Shown here in pieces: positions 43,768-53,649 of a stretch of DNA of 64,000 nt. The stretch lies in assembly GCF_007827975.1 (NCBI RefSeq), contig NZ_VITT01000007.1, one strand, 5' to 3'. The notes under the pieces are model-generated. The model was not told the origin of the DNA. It was given only the letters and a program-made list of their open reading frames with translations, and searched no databases. Every line of letters begins with the position of its first letter. Position 1 is the stretch's first letter. This stretch comes from Nitrospirillum viridazoti (lineage in GTDB: Bacteria; Pseudomonadota; Alphaproteobacteria; Azospirillales; Azospirillaceae). The position numbers were made by a program, and so were the translations under genes.

Positions 43768-46160
43768 TTATAAAGAGGCGATGGCCGCCGCGACCTGTTC
43801 CAGCGCGCCCGGAACAGCCTTTGCCGCCTGCCGCGCCTCATCAACCTTCCCTTGGACCAGGGCTTCTTCCACTCGGTCGGCCACGCGGGCCAGGACGTCG
43901 GCCCCGGCGCTTTTGGCCACCCCGGCCAGGGCATGCGCCTCGCGCCGGGCGGCGCCCGCGTCATCCAGGGTGAAGGCGTGGACCAGGCCGTCCGCCAGCG
44001 GGCGCGCCGCCCCCAGGAAGTCGCTCAGGAAAGCCCGCGCCTCGTCATCCAGCACGCTGAACAATTCCAGCGTGCGGGCCAGGTTCAGCACCGCTGTCGT
44101 ATCCCCCCGCGTCGCGTCGCCGGGCGTCGTGTCAAGCAGCGGCGGCGGCGCGGCCTTCGCACCGCCGTCCGACAGGGGCGGCAGCCATTGCGCCAGGCAG
44201 CGGTCAAGCCGATCCAGCTCCAGGGGCTTGGCCAGAAAGCCGTCCATCCCCGCCGCCAGGCAGCGCTGGGACTCACCCGCCATGGCGTTGGCCGTCAAGG
44301 CGATGATGGGGGTGCGCAGACCGGTGCCCGTTTCCGCCTCGCGGATGGCGGCGGTCAGCTCGAACCCATCCATCTCCGGCATGTTGCAGTCGGTCAGCAC
44401 CAGGCCGAAGCGGCCCGTGCGCCAAGCGGTCAAGGCCTGGCGCCCATCCTCGGTGACCTCGGCGGCGATGCCCAGCAGGCTGAGCTGCCGGCGGATGACC
44501 ATCTGGTTGACGGGCTGGTCTTCCGCCACCAGTACCAGGCGGCCTTGCGCCATGGCCACCTCGATCGGCGGCGGCTCGCCGCGCCCCTGGCGCAAGGGCG
44601 ACGCCGCGGCGCGGGCCGCCGTCTCCTGCCCGGCCGCCGAAGCCACGGCCCGGATCAGGGGCACGCGGCGCACCGGGCGACCGATCTGCACCGTGCCCGA
44701 CGGCAGGCCCGCCGGCCGCACGGAATCCGCCGCGGCCACCAGCACCGCCGGCTTGCCCAACGGCAGGTCGGGCCACACGTCGCCCGGCCGGGGAACGACC
44801 ACGGCCACGTTCCAGGGTTGGCCGTCGCCCGCCACGCGGCCACCGGCGGCCTCGATATAACAGTTGACGGTGTCGCGCAGGGCCTGGGTCTCGGCCGCCA
44901 CCAGCACGGTGAGGCCGGCCAGCGACGGCAGGGCCGGCTGGGGTGCCGCCACCGGCTGTTCCTGGGCGACGGCCAGGTCTATCTCGAACCAGAAGGTGGA
45001 CCCCTGGCCCAGCGCGCTGTCCAGGCCGATGCGGCCCTGCATCAAATCGATCAGGCGGCGGCTGATGGACAGGCCCAGGCCCGTGCCGCCGAAGCGGCGG
45101 CTCGTGGAGCTTTCGGCCTGGGTGAAGGGCTGGAACAGCTGCTTCTGCACGTCGTCGTCGATGCCGATGCCGGTGTCCTGCACCGCCACCCGTACCAGAG
45201 CCCGGCCCGGCGCCGCACCGGGCAGGCAACGCACCGATAGGGTGACGCCGCCCTTCTCGGTGAATTTGATGGCGTTGCCCGTCAGGTTGTACAGCACCTG
45301 GCGCAGGCGCAACGGGTCGCCCATCAGCAACTCGGGGATGGCCGGGTCGATGTGCACGTGCAGGTCCAGCGCGCGCTTGCGCGCCTGGGCCGCCAGCATG
45401 TCGGCCACGCCCTCCACCAGCGGACCCAGGGCCACCGGATGGCACTCGATATCCATGCGCCCCGCCTCGATCTTCGAGAAATCGAGGATGTCGTCGATGA
45501 TACGCAGCAGGGTGCCGGCCGCGTCCCGCGCGGTGAACAGCATCTCCATCTGGTCATCGTCCAGGCCCGTGTGGGACATCAGTTCCAGCATGCCCAGAAC
45601 GGCGTTCATGGGCGTGCGGATTTCATGGCTCATCGTGGCCAGGAAGCTGGACTTCAGCCTGCTGGCGCTCTGCGCCTCGCGCGCGGTGCGGATGTTGTCG
45701 TAGGACCGCAGCGCCGTGATGATGGTGATGAACAGCTTTTCCGAAGTGAGCTCGGTCTTCGCCTTGTAGTCGTTGATGTCGTAATTGACGATGACGTCGC
45801 GCACCGCGCCTGGCCGGGCTGGCCGGTGCGCAGCACAATGCGCACGTCGTTGTTGTCGAATTCCTCGCGGATGCGCCGCGCCAGCACCAGGCCGGCGTCG
45901 TCCGTTTCCATGACGATGTCCAGCAAGGCCACGGCGATGTCGCCGCGCCTGGTCAGTATGCCCGCCGCCTCCGCCGCCGAGCGCGCGGTCAGCAATTCCA
46001 ACGGCCGGCCCTTGTACGTCAGCCGGCTGAGCACCAGCCGGGTCATGATGTGCACTTCCTCGTCATCATCGACGACCAGGATGGGCCAGGGCGGCAGCTC
46101 CGGCGCGCGCGTCGCCGGTGCATCCTCCGCCAGGAACAGGGAATCGAGGTCAGACGTCAT
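43768..46160 (-). pseudogene. Hybrid histidine kinase (receiver-HisKA-HATPase-receiver-Hpt) interrupted by a one-base frameshift
   Basis: Two overlapping frames encode one protein. The first (from ATG 46160) holds an N-terminal receiver: ILVVDDDEEVHIMTR, acceptor Asp in ALLDIVMETDDAG, then IVLRTGQPGQA. After that its translation turns to Ser/Arg-rich nonsense. The second frame resumes exactly there with VRDVIVNYDINDYKAKTEL, then HisKA (FLATMSHEIRTPMNAVLGM), HATPase (NLTGNAIKF, DTGIGI, GGTGLGLSI), a degenerate receiver, a normal receiver (LTDCNMPEMDG) and an Hpt (AHALAGVAKSAGA). One missing base near 45804-45808 restores a 797-residue product, since 2393 bp plus one is divisible by three. The rest of the gene shows no decay, so this is a recent mutation or a sequencing error. 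As written, the kinase half would need its own start. Confidence 0.85.
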
Positions 46161-46433
46161 CGCCGCCCGTCTTCAGGGCGGTGGGCAGTGACGGCCTGCT
46201 GTCGTTTGGAACCGCTGGTCACAGCCATGGATCGACGTGTCGGCACCTTTATGCCGCTGGATGATTGAACCCCATCGGGACAGGGCGCCAAGCGCGCCCC
46301 ACCCCTGTGCTCAGCGCACTGTACATGACAGGGCCCGGCCAATCCAGCCGCGCACAATCCAGCGATCGATCCGGGAGTGTAACGTCGCCGGACCGCAACA
46401 GTGGACCAAAGGAGTCGAGAGTAAAGCGCAGCC

Positions 46434-46676
46434 TTAGCGGCTGGCGGCCTTGCGCCCGCGGCCGGTGGCCTTGGGGGCCGCCTTGGCACTACGGCGGCCG
46501 CGCTTCACCGGCTCGGGCGGCGGCGGGGGCGGCGGCGCGATGCAGGCTTCAAGCCCCTGGTACGCCATCACAATAATCGACGGCAGCGCCTCGACACTGA
46601 CGGGATTGGACCGGGCATATGACGTTGCGATCTTGACCGCCAGTTCCCGCAATTCCGGCCTTAGTCGATCGTTCAT
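46434..46676 (-). CDS. MucR/Ros-like N-terminal domain protein with AT-hook-like tail, no zinc finger
   Basis: An 80-residue protein with GGGAG 6 nt before ATG 46676. Residues 5-45 (LRELAVKIATSYARSNPVSVEALPSIIVMAYQGLE, in pieces) match the N-terminal oligomerisation region of MucR/Ros regulators, with the typical 'SYxxxNxVxxxxLPxxIxxxxxxL' spacing. MucR proteins are usually about 140-150 residues with a C-terminal C2H2 zinc finger. Here that is replaced by a Pro7 linker and a Lys/Arg/Ala tail with KRGRRSAK and GRGRKA, similar to AT-hooks. An H-NS-like nucleoid role is a reasonable guess. Homology is judged by eye. Confidence 0.68.
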   Translation of the reverse strand: MNDRLRPELRELAVKIATSYARSNPVSVEALPSIIVMAYQGLEACIAPPPPPPPEPVKRGRRSAKAAPKATGRGRKAASR

Positions 46677-46870
46677 CTAACGCTCCCACCCGCTTCCCAT
46701 GGACGACTTGATAGAAGGGACCGTAATCAAAGACGCTTCGTTTAGCGCCCATTAATTCGGTCTATGCGGTTTGGGTGAGTAATACCGGCCAAGAGTACTG
46801 GCCAGGCGCCGGTTCACTATGACCCGGGACGGAGGTGGGCAAGGGTTGGGGAAGCGTGCCGAGACCGGTT

Positions 46871-48184
46871 TCAGCCCACCCGGGCCGACGGCGACAGCTC
46901 GGGCCGATCCAGACCCACCACCCCGTCAAGGCGAGCGTCGGCAAAGCGCACGCCGGTGGTGTCCGCCTGCGCCAAATCGGCGCCGCGCAAGTCGGCGCCG
47001 GTGACGTTGGCGTATTGCAGCTGGGCGCGCCACAGGCTGGCCCGGGCCATGTTGGCGCCGGTCAGGTCAGCGGGCCATGACCGGCCGCTGGGATGTCCGT
47101 CCGATTGCAGGATATCCGCGGGGTCCAGGCGGGCATCGGCCATGTCGGCACCCGCCAGCCGGGCGTGACCCAGCGTGGCGCCGCGCAGCACAGCGCCACG
47201 CAGGCTGGCGTCCGTCAGGTCGGCACCGGACAGATCGGCCAGCGTCAGGTCGGCGCCGCCCAGCAGGGCGCCCCGCAGATGGGCGCCGCGCAGGGTGGCG
47301 CCGGATAGCCGTGCGCCGCGCAGATCGGCGCCGTCGAGATTGGCGCCCTCCAACTCGGCACGGGCGCCGCGGGCACCGCCGCTGTCTATCCAGCGTTCGT
47401 GGTCGTGCACGCGATGGCGCATGTCCAGGGCCAGCGAATCGAGGGGGCGGGAGAAGCGCGCTTCATCCAGCAGGGCCTCGCTAAGGTCGCAATGGTCCAA
47501 CTCCACCCCGACGAGATCGGCACCGGCGAAGCGCGCGCCCTGCAGCCGCGCGCCCACCAGCAGGGCGCCGCTGAGGCGGGCGGCCGTGAGGTTGGCCTCG
47601 CTCAGGTCGGCGCCAGTCAAATCCACCTCCCGCAGGACGGAACCGGTGAGGTCGGCACCCCGCAGGTCGGCGCCCCGCAACACCGCGCCGGTGATGTCGC
47701 ATTCCAGCATGACCACGCCGGACAGGCGCGCCCCCACCAGAAGGGCGCGACCCAGGTGGGCCTGGCGGAAGACGATGCCCTGGCCGGACCGCGGCACCTC
47801 CGCCGCCCCCTCGCCTTCCCCCCCGGAATCCGGTACGGCGATCAACATGTCGCTGGAGCGCAAATCGGCGCCGCGCAAATCCGTACGGTCCAGCAGGGCG
47901 CCCCTCAAGGCGCAGCCGCGCAGGTCCGCCCCCGCCAGGCAGGCCTGGGTCAGGTCGGCATCCGTAAGATCGGCGCCATAAAGGTCGGCCCCCTCCAACC
48001 GGCAATTCGTCAGGATGGCGCCGGACAGGTCGACCCCCGCCAACTGAGCGCGGGACAGGTTGCGGTTCGACAGGTCGACACCGCGGAGGATGAGCATCGC
48101 CAGATTGGCGCGCCGCCCGCCCGGCTTGGCCGCCAGCCAGCGCTCGTGCTCGTCAATAATCTGGGTCAGCTGGGCGCCGAACAT
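46871..48184 (-). CDS. Pentapeptide-repeat protein with duplicated HERW module
   Basis: A 437-residue protein from ATG 48184 (alternative ATG 48217 adds 11 residues). It is almost entirely A(D/N)LxG-type pentapeptide repeats (ADLYGADLTDADLTQACLAG and many more), which fold as a right-handed beta-helix. Two modules are visible, each opened by the same motif: DEHERWLAAKPGGRRANLAM near residue 11 and HDHERWIDSGGARGARAELEG near residue 260. A Gly/Glu-rich loop (DSGGEGEGAAEV) interrupts the first helix near residue 120. No signal peptide. Function unknown; some relatives shield DNA gyrase, but no such evidence exists here. Confidence 0.88.
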   Translation of the reverse strand: MFGAQLTQIIDEHERWLAAKPGGRRANLAMLILRGVDLSNRNLSRAQLAGVDLSGAILTNCRLEGADLYGADLTDADLTQACLAGADLRGCALRGALLDRTDLRGADLRSSDMLIAVPDSGGEGEGAAEVPRSGQGIVFRQAHLGRALLVGARLSGVVMLECDITGAVLRGADLRGADLTGSVLREVDLTGADLSEANLTAARLSGALLVGARLQGARFAGADLVGVELDHCDLSEALLDEARFSRPLDSLALDMRHRVHDHERWIDSGGARGARAELEGANLDGADLRGARLSGATLRGAHLRGALLGGADLTLADLSGADLTDASLRGAVLRGATLGHARLAGADMADARLDPADILQSDGHPSGRSWPADLTGANMARASLWRAQLQYANVTGADLRGADLAQADTTGVRFADARLDGVVGLDRPELSPSARVG

Positions 48185-48340
48185 GGAACCATCCGCTCGC
48201 GACCAAGTAACAGGCATGCGGGACAGCCCGCCGGGCCAATCCCAAATGGGCGGGGTCGCTCCGCCGGGATCGAGTATAGGCGGCGGCGGGTTAATGGAAG
48301 CTGAAAGCCGGATGGGGAATCCGCATAGGACGGCGGAATT

Positions 48341-50617
48341 TCAGTCCAAGGCGTCCAGGGCGTCCAGGGCGTCCAGCAACTGATCCATGCGGTAGGGCTT
48401 GGGCAGCAGGCGCATGCCTTCCAGCGGCGGCAGGTTTTCCGCATAGCCCGTTGTCAGCAGCACGGCGAGATCGGGACGCAGCAGCCGGGCCACCTTGGCC
48501 AGTTCCACGCCATTCATGCCGCCGGGCATGACGATGTCCGAGAACAGGATGTCGATGGTGTCGCCGTCCTGCAGCAGGGCCAGGGCCTGGTCGGCGCGCG
48601 AGGCCTGCATCACGGTGAAGCCGCGTTCCCTCAGGCTGGCCGACACGGTGGCGGACACGGTGGCGTCATCCTCCACCACCAGCACGGTGCGCGTCTCCAC
48701 CCGGTCGGCCGGGCGGGCCTCGGCCGGCGCGGAGGGCCGGCGGGGGGCGGCGGCGGCGCGGGGCAGGAACAGGGTGACCGTGGTGCCCACGCCCGGCACA
48801 CTGTCCAGATGGACGGTGCCGCCCGACTGGCGGGCGAAGCCGTAGACCTGCGACAGACCCAGGCCGGAGCCCTTGCCCACCTCCTTGGTGGTGAAGAAGG
48901 GCTCGAACACATGGGGCAGCACAGCGGGGTCGATGCCGGAGCCGGTGTCGGTGACGGCCAGGCGCACGAACTGGCCTTTCAGCGCGTCTTCCGTCTGGTC
49001 CGGCGCCAAGTGCACATTTTCGGCCACGAAGCGCAGCACGCCGCCGTTGGGCATGGCGTCGCGGGCGTTCACCGCCACGTTCAGCAGCGCCAGTTCCAAC
49101 TGGGCGCTGTCGGCCATGGCTGGCCAAAGCCCTTGGGGCAGCACCATTTCCAGCACGATGTCGGCGCGCAGCGCGTGCATCAGCAACTGGCGCATGGTGC
49201 GCATCAGGTCGGCCACGTCCAACGGCTCGGGACGCAGGGCCTGACGGCGGGCGAAGGCCATCAGCTGGCGGGTCAAGCCGGCCCCCCGGTCGACGGCCTG
49301 CATGCCGGCGCGAATCAGGTCGCGGCTGCGGTCATCCGGGGCCCGGCGCAGCAGCATGTCCAGACAGCCGGACACCGCCTGCAGCAGATTGTTGAAATCA
49401 TGGGCAATGCCGCCGGTCAGGCGCCCCACCGCCTCCATGCGGTGGGCTTGGAACAAGGCGGTGTTGGCGCTCTCCGCCTCCGCCACCGCCGCCCGCACCT
49501 TCTCCTCCTGCTCGGCACTGGAACGGGCCAGGCGCTGGCTGGCGTCGGCCAGTACCTGGGCCACGGCATCCGCCTCGGCCAAGCCCAGTGTCTCCGTCGG
49601 CACGAGCGCCCCGCGGCCCAGCGCGGCCGCCCGGGCGGCCAGCTGTTCCACCGGATAGGTGATGCCCCGGGCCAGGCGCAGGGCCAAGCCCATGGCCAGC
49701 GCGAACAAGGCCACCGCCCCCGCCAGCGCCAACAACAGGCCACGCCAAGCCTCCCGTCCCAATTCGTCCCGGGGGGCCGCGATCGCCACGACCAGATCCT
49801 GGCTGGGCGTGCGGCGGAAGGAGACTATGGTCGGCATGCCCTCCAGCGACACGCCGGGCATGCGGCCCGAGCTCTGCTTGGCATATGCCTCGGCGAATTC
49901 CGGCCGGGCCTTTTGCCCGACGTAGCGCTCAGGGTCGCGGGTACGGGCGATGATGACGCCGGAGCGGTCGACGACAGCGCCGATCCAGCCGGCCCGCAGC
50001 TGCTGGTCCGTCAACAGCTGGGTGAATTCCGTCGACGGCATGACCAGCGACAGGATGTAGGCCGGGGCGCCGTTCCGGAACACCGGCTCGTGCAGGGCGA
50101 TGGCCTGCTGGTTGGTGACGGTACTGTTGAACAGATTGCCGACACGGCTGCGCCTCGTCTCCAGCGCGGCACGCAGGTTCGGGCCCAGCTGGCCGCCGGA
50201 GAGCGGTGTCCCCGGCGGCAGCGCGGTGTTCATCAGCACCCGGCCGTCGCTGGCCGCCGCCAGGCGGAACCAGTAGCCCTTGGGCAGGTCGATGGCCCTG
50301 GCCTGGGCTTCCAGCGCCACAATATCACCCTGGGCCAGGGCGGGAGATGCGATCAGCGCGCGTAAATAGGCCTGGCTTTGCCCCAGCTGCTGGTCCACCG
50401 CCAGAGCGAGCATGTGGGCCGTCTCATCAAGGTGGCGTTCCGCCACCCGGCGTTCCCGGGTGTAAGCCCCACCCAGCAGCAGGGCGCCGCCCAGCAGGGG
50501 CGGCAGCAGCAGGGCAACGGCTGCCAGCAACAGCCGCCCACGCACCCCCAAGGCTGAGGAGGAGGTCCGCGCCGGGCGGTTGGACACAGCCACGCGCAGG
50601 CTCGCCGGCGCCGGCAT
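48341..50617 (-). CDS. Membrane hybrid histidine kinase with C-terminal receiver
   Basis: A sensor kinase of about 758 residues. ATG 50617 lacks a good ribosome site; a GTG at 50668 is possible and the open frame extends further. Order: membrane helix (LLLAAVALLLPPLLGGALLLG), CACHE-like periplasmic domain, helix 2 (LLLALAGAVALFALAMGLAL), HAMP, and HisKA of the HDxNN class with His406 in GGIAHDFNNLLQAV. HATPase (NVAVNARDAMPNGG, DTGSGI, GKGSGLGLSQ) and a receiver with acceptor Asp near 694 in LFSDIVMPGGMNG follow. The protein ends in the repeat LDALDALDALD, encoded by a 9-bp tandem repeat. Confidence 0.9.
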   Translation of the reverse strand: MPAPASLRVAVSNRPARTSSSALGVRGRLLLAAVALLLPPLLGGALLLGGAYTRERRVAERHLDETAHMLALAVDQQLGQSQAYLRALIASPALAQGDIVALEAQARAIDLPKGYWFRLAAASDGRVLMNTALPPGTPLSGGQLGPNLRAALETRRSRVGNLFNSTVTNQQAIALHEPVFRNGAPAYILSLVMPSTEFTQLLTDQQLRAGWIGAVVDRSGVIIARTRDPERYVGQKARPEFAEAYAKQSSGRMPGVSLEGMPTIVSFRRTPSQDLVVAIAAPRDELGREAWRGLLLALAGAVALFALAMGLALRLARGITYPVEQLAARAAALGRGALVPTETLGLAEADAVAQVLADASQRLARSSAEQEEKVRAAVAEAESANTALFQAHRMEAVGRLTGGIAHDFNNLLQAVSGCLDMLLRRAPDDRSRDLIRAGMQAVDRGAGLTRQLMAFARRQALRPEPLDVADLMRTMRQLLMHALRADIVLEMVLPQGLWPAMADSAQLELALLNVAVNARDAMPNGGVLRFVAENVHLAPDQTEDALKGQFVRLAVTDTGSGIDPAVLPHVFEPFFTTKEVGKGSGLGLSQVYGFARQSGGTVHLDSVPGVGTTVTLFLPRAAAAPRRPSAPAEARPADRVETRTVLVVEDDATVSATVSASLRERGFTVMQASRADQALALLQDGDTIDILFSDIVMPGGMNGVELAKVARLLRPDLAVLLTTGYAENLPPLEGMRLLPKPYRMDQLLDALDALDALD
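48344..48376. repeat. 9-bp tandem repeat at the 3' end of the kinase gene
   Basis: Units GTCCAAGGC, GTCCAGGGC, GTCCAGGGC and a partial GTCCAG encode repeated Asp-Ala-Leu at the extreme C-terminus. Unit number changes would keep the reading frame. Confidence 0.85.
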
Positions 50618-50844
50618 CGTGGCCGCAATGCCCCGTCCTCCCGCCGCTACATCCTCGCCATCCGCCACGTCTCGATCCCCTTCGCCGGGGTCCAGCCGCA
50701 CGCTTACCCCGCATGAAGCCGGTTTCCCGGTCCGCCGCCCATCGCCGGGGCGCCAAGCTAACCCGGCCATGCGCCCCTGGCTAGAGGAGGTATTCCATGG
50801 TGGGGTGGCACCACCCGGCCAGGATACGCCCGAAGGCAGGGGCT

Positions 50845-53649
50845 TCAGTTCGTCGCTTTGGCGAAGTCCCCGGCGCGGAAATAGGACAGCTTGTCCGGAT
50901 CGATGCGGGCGCGCAGGGCCGACGCCACCTGTGCCGGCGTCACCGCCGCCACCTTGGCTTCCATTTCCGCCGACCACGCCATGGTGCGACCCAGGTAAAG
51001 GTTGGTGGCCAGCAGGCTGGCCAGGCGCGCATCCTCTGTCCGGCCCATGCGGAACTGATCCAGGAAACCGCTTTTGGCCTCCGCCAGTTCCTGGTCGCTG
51101 ACACCGTCGCGCACCAGGCGCGCCAATTCCTCGCCAAACGCCGTCTTCACCTTGGCCACGTTCTGGGGGGCGGCGATGGCCTGCAGGGTCAGCCGTCCCA
51201 CGTGGTCGATGGCCCCGACCGACAGGGCGGAGCCGGCGCCATAGGACAGGCCTTCCTTCTGGCGGACGCGGTCGCCCAGGCGGGAATGCAGGGTGCTGCC
51301 ACCCAGGATGCGATTGGCCATCAGCAGGGCGGGATAGTCGGGGTCATCCTCGGTCATGGCCAGGGGCAGGCCGGCCAGCAGGATGGCGTTGGCCTTGTCC
51401 GGCGTCTGGATCACCTGGTCCAGGCCGGCCACCTGGGCGGGGGTCTCGGGGATGCGGGTGTAAGGCTGTGGCGCCACGAATCCGCCCAGGGCCGCCTGCA
51501 CCAGCTGCGGCATGGCGGCGGCGTCGAAGTCGCCGACCACGGACACCTGGGCCCCGCGGGCGCCGTAAAAGGCGTGGTAGAAGGCCTTCACCTCCTCCAG
51601 CTTCAGCGCCTTGATCTTGGCGATCCACTCGTCAACCGTGTCGATATGGCCGGGATGGTCGGGCTGCGTCGTGTCAAAGGCGCGATCGAAGGCGTTGCTG
51701 GCCAGGGACTGGGGATCGGTGCGGGACGATTCCAGGTCGGAAATGGTAGCGGCGCGCCACTGCTCCAGTTCATCGGCCGGGAAGGCAGGCTCCCGCAGGA
51801 TCTCGGCCACCAGCGCCAGCACCTCGGCCACGTGCGCGCGGTCGGTACGCACGGCGATGCTGGTCTGCTGCGTGCCGGACGAGATGGCCAAATTGGCCTT
51901 CATCTTGTCCAGCAGGTCGGCAATCAGCTGGCGGCTGTGCTTCGCGGTGCCCTTCAGCAGCATGCTGGTCACCGCCTCGGACGCCGCGTCCTTCCCCGTC
52001 AGGCTGGCATCATCGCCATAGCGCAGCCGAATCAGCAGGTTCACCGCCTGGCCCCGGGCCGGCTTGGCCAGCAAGGCCAGCTTGCCACCGTCCGGCAAAT
52101 CCAGGCGCTGGGTGTGGGCGTCGATGTTGGTCGGGCTGCTGTCGAACACGGTGTCGGCCACCGCCGCGTCCCGCCCCTTGTAGCCATCCACCAGGGACGC
52201 GGCGGTGGGCGCGGCCGGGATGTCCACACGTTCTGGCGCCGTGGTCGGAATGAAGTGGCCCTCGGTGCGGTTGGCCTGGCGGAAATAGGTCTCCGCCACG
52301 CGCTGCACGTCCGCCGTGGTCACGGCGGCGATGCGGTCGCGCCCGACGAACAGCAGGCGCCAGTCCCCCTGCGCGATGACGTCGGTCAGGCTGAGCGCCA
52401 CGCCGCCGGGGTTGTCCATCAACTGGTCGTAATTCTTCAGCATGCGGGTCTTGGCGCGGTCGACCTCCTCATCCGTGATGGGATGGTCGTGCACGCCCTC
52501 CACCACGCCCGTCATGACCGACAGCACCTTGGCGGCGTCACCGCCCTTGGGCACCTCCGCCAGGGCCATGGCCAGGCCGGGATCCACGCGCTTTTCGGCC
52601 GAGGCCGACACGCCGGTGGCCAGCTTCTGCTCCACCAGCGCCTTGTGCAGACGCCCCGAGGGCGTGCTGCCCAGGATGAAGGACAGGATGGACAGCGCGG
52701 CGCTGTCGGGATGCGTGGCGGCCGGGATGTGATAGGCCAGCCCCTCGTACCCCGTGTCGCCCACGCGGCGCAGGGTGACGGATCGCTCGCCATCCTGCGC
52801 CGGCTCCACCGTGTATTCCGGCGGCAGCGCCTCGGCCGGGTTTTTCAGCCCGCCGAAGGCCGCCTGCACGCTGGCCAGGGCCTTGGCCGGGTCGAACTTG
52901 CCGGCGATGACCAGGGTGGCGTTATCCGGCCGATAATAGCGGTGATAGAAGGCCTGCAGGTGGCCGATGTCCACGTTCTCCACGTCCGAGCGCGCGCCGA
53001 TGGTGGAATGGCCGTAGTGGTGCCAGAGGTAGGCGGTGGAGTGCATGCGCTCCATCAGGATGCCGACGGGGTTGTTCTCCCGCATCTCCATCTCGTTGCG
53101 CACCACCGTCATCTCGCTGTCGAGGTCCTTGCGGGCAACGAAGGAATGGACCATGCGGTCCGCCTCCAGGCCCAAGGCCCAGTCCAGATAGTCCTGCCGC
53201 GCGTCGAAGGTCTCGTAGTAGTTGGTGCGGTCCTCGGCCGTGGTGGCGTTGTTCTGGAAACCGCGCTTCTGCGTTTCCTGGGGGATGTCGTGGTGATCGG
53301 GCGTGCCCTTGAACATCATGTGTTCCAGCAGGTGGGCCATGCCCGTCTCGCCATACCCTTCCATGCGCGAGCCGACGCGGTACACGACGTTGACGGTGAT
53401 GGTGGACTTGGCCTCGCTGGGGAACAGCAGCACGCGCAGGCCGTTGGCCAAGCGGTATTCCGTAATGCCCTCGACGCTGGTCACCACCCTGGGGGCAGCG
53501 AAATCAGTCTTGCCCGCCTTGGCGGAAACGGCGGCCTTGGGTTGGTCCGCGGCATGCGCCACGGCGGGAACGAGAACAGGCGCCATCAGCGCAGACAGGG
53601 CGCAACTGGTGGCGAGAGCCGCCGCCAGGAAGGTCTTACCAGAGGCCAA
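50845..53649 (-). CDS. M16-family zinc metallopeptidase, exported, two tandem M16 units
   Basis: Pitrilysin-type protease of 934 residues made of two M16 halves. It starts at TTG 53649, with AAGGGA about 5 nt upstream, giving a proper signal peptide (TFLAAALATSCALSALMAPV, AVAHAA); no ATG gives one. The N-half has the inverted zinc motif HLLEHMMF (HxxEH) and the downstream Glu in RNEMEMRENNP. The C-half has no zinc motif but keeps the Arg/Tyr region LGDRVRQKEGLSYGAGS. Acts in the periplasm, degrading peptides or misfolded fragments. Divergent from the pqi operon. Confidence 0.93.
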   Translation of the reverse strand: MASGKTFLAAALATSCALSALMAPVLVPAVAHAADQPKAAVSAKAGKTDFAAPRVVTSVEGITEYRLANGLRVLLFPSEAKSTITVNVVYRVGSRMEGYGETGMAHLLEHMMFKGTPDHHDIPQETQKRGFQNNATTAEDRTNYYETFDARQDYLDWALGLEADRMVHSFVARKDLDSEMTVVRNEMEMRENNPVGILMERMHSTAYLWHHYGHSTIGARSDVENVDIGHLQAFYHRYYRPDNATLVIAGKFDPAKALASVQAAFGGLKNPAEALPPEYTVEPAQDGERSVTLRRVGDTGYEGLAYHIPAATHPDSAALSILSFILGSTPSGRLHKALVEQKLATGVSASAEKRVDPGLAMALAEVPKGGDAAKVLSVMTGVVEGVHDHPITDEEVDRAKTRMLKNYDQLMDNPGGVALSLTDVIAQGDWRLLFVGRDRIAAVTTADVQRVAETYFRQANRTEGHFIPTTAPERVDIPAAPTAASLVDGYKGRDAAVADTVFDSSPTNIDAHTQRLDLPDGGKLALLAKPARGQAVNLLIRLRYGDDASLTGKDAASEAVTSMLLKGTAKHSRQLIADLLDKMKANLAISSGTQQTSIAVRTDRAHVAEVLALVAEILREPAFPADELEQWRAATISDLESSRTDPQSLASNAFDRAFDTTQPDHPGHIDTVDEWIAKIKALKLEEVKAFYHAFYGARGAQVSVVGDFDAAAMPQLVQAALGGFVAPQPYTRIPETPAQVAGLDQVIQTPDKANAILLAGLPLAMTEDDPDYPALLMANRILGGSTLHSRLGDRVRQKEGLSYGAGSALSVGAIDHVGRLTLQAIAAPQNVAKVKTAFGEELARLVRDGVSDQELAEAKSGFLDQFRMGRTEDARLASLLATNLYLGRTMAWSAEMEAKVAAVTPAQVASALRARIDPDKLSYFRAGDFAKATN

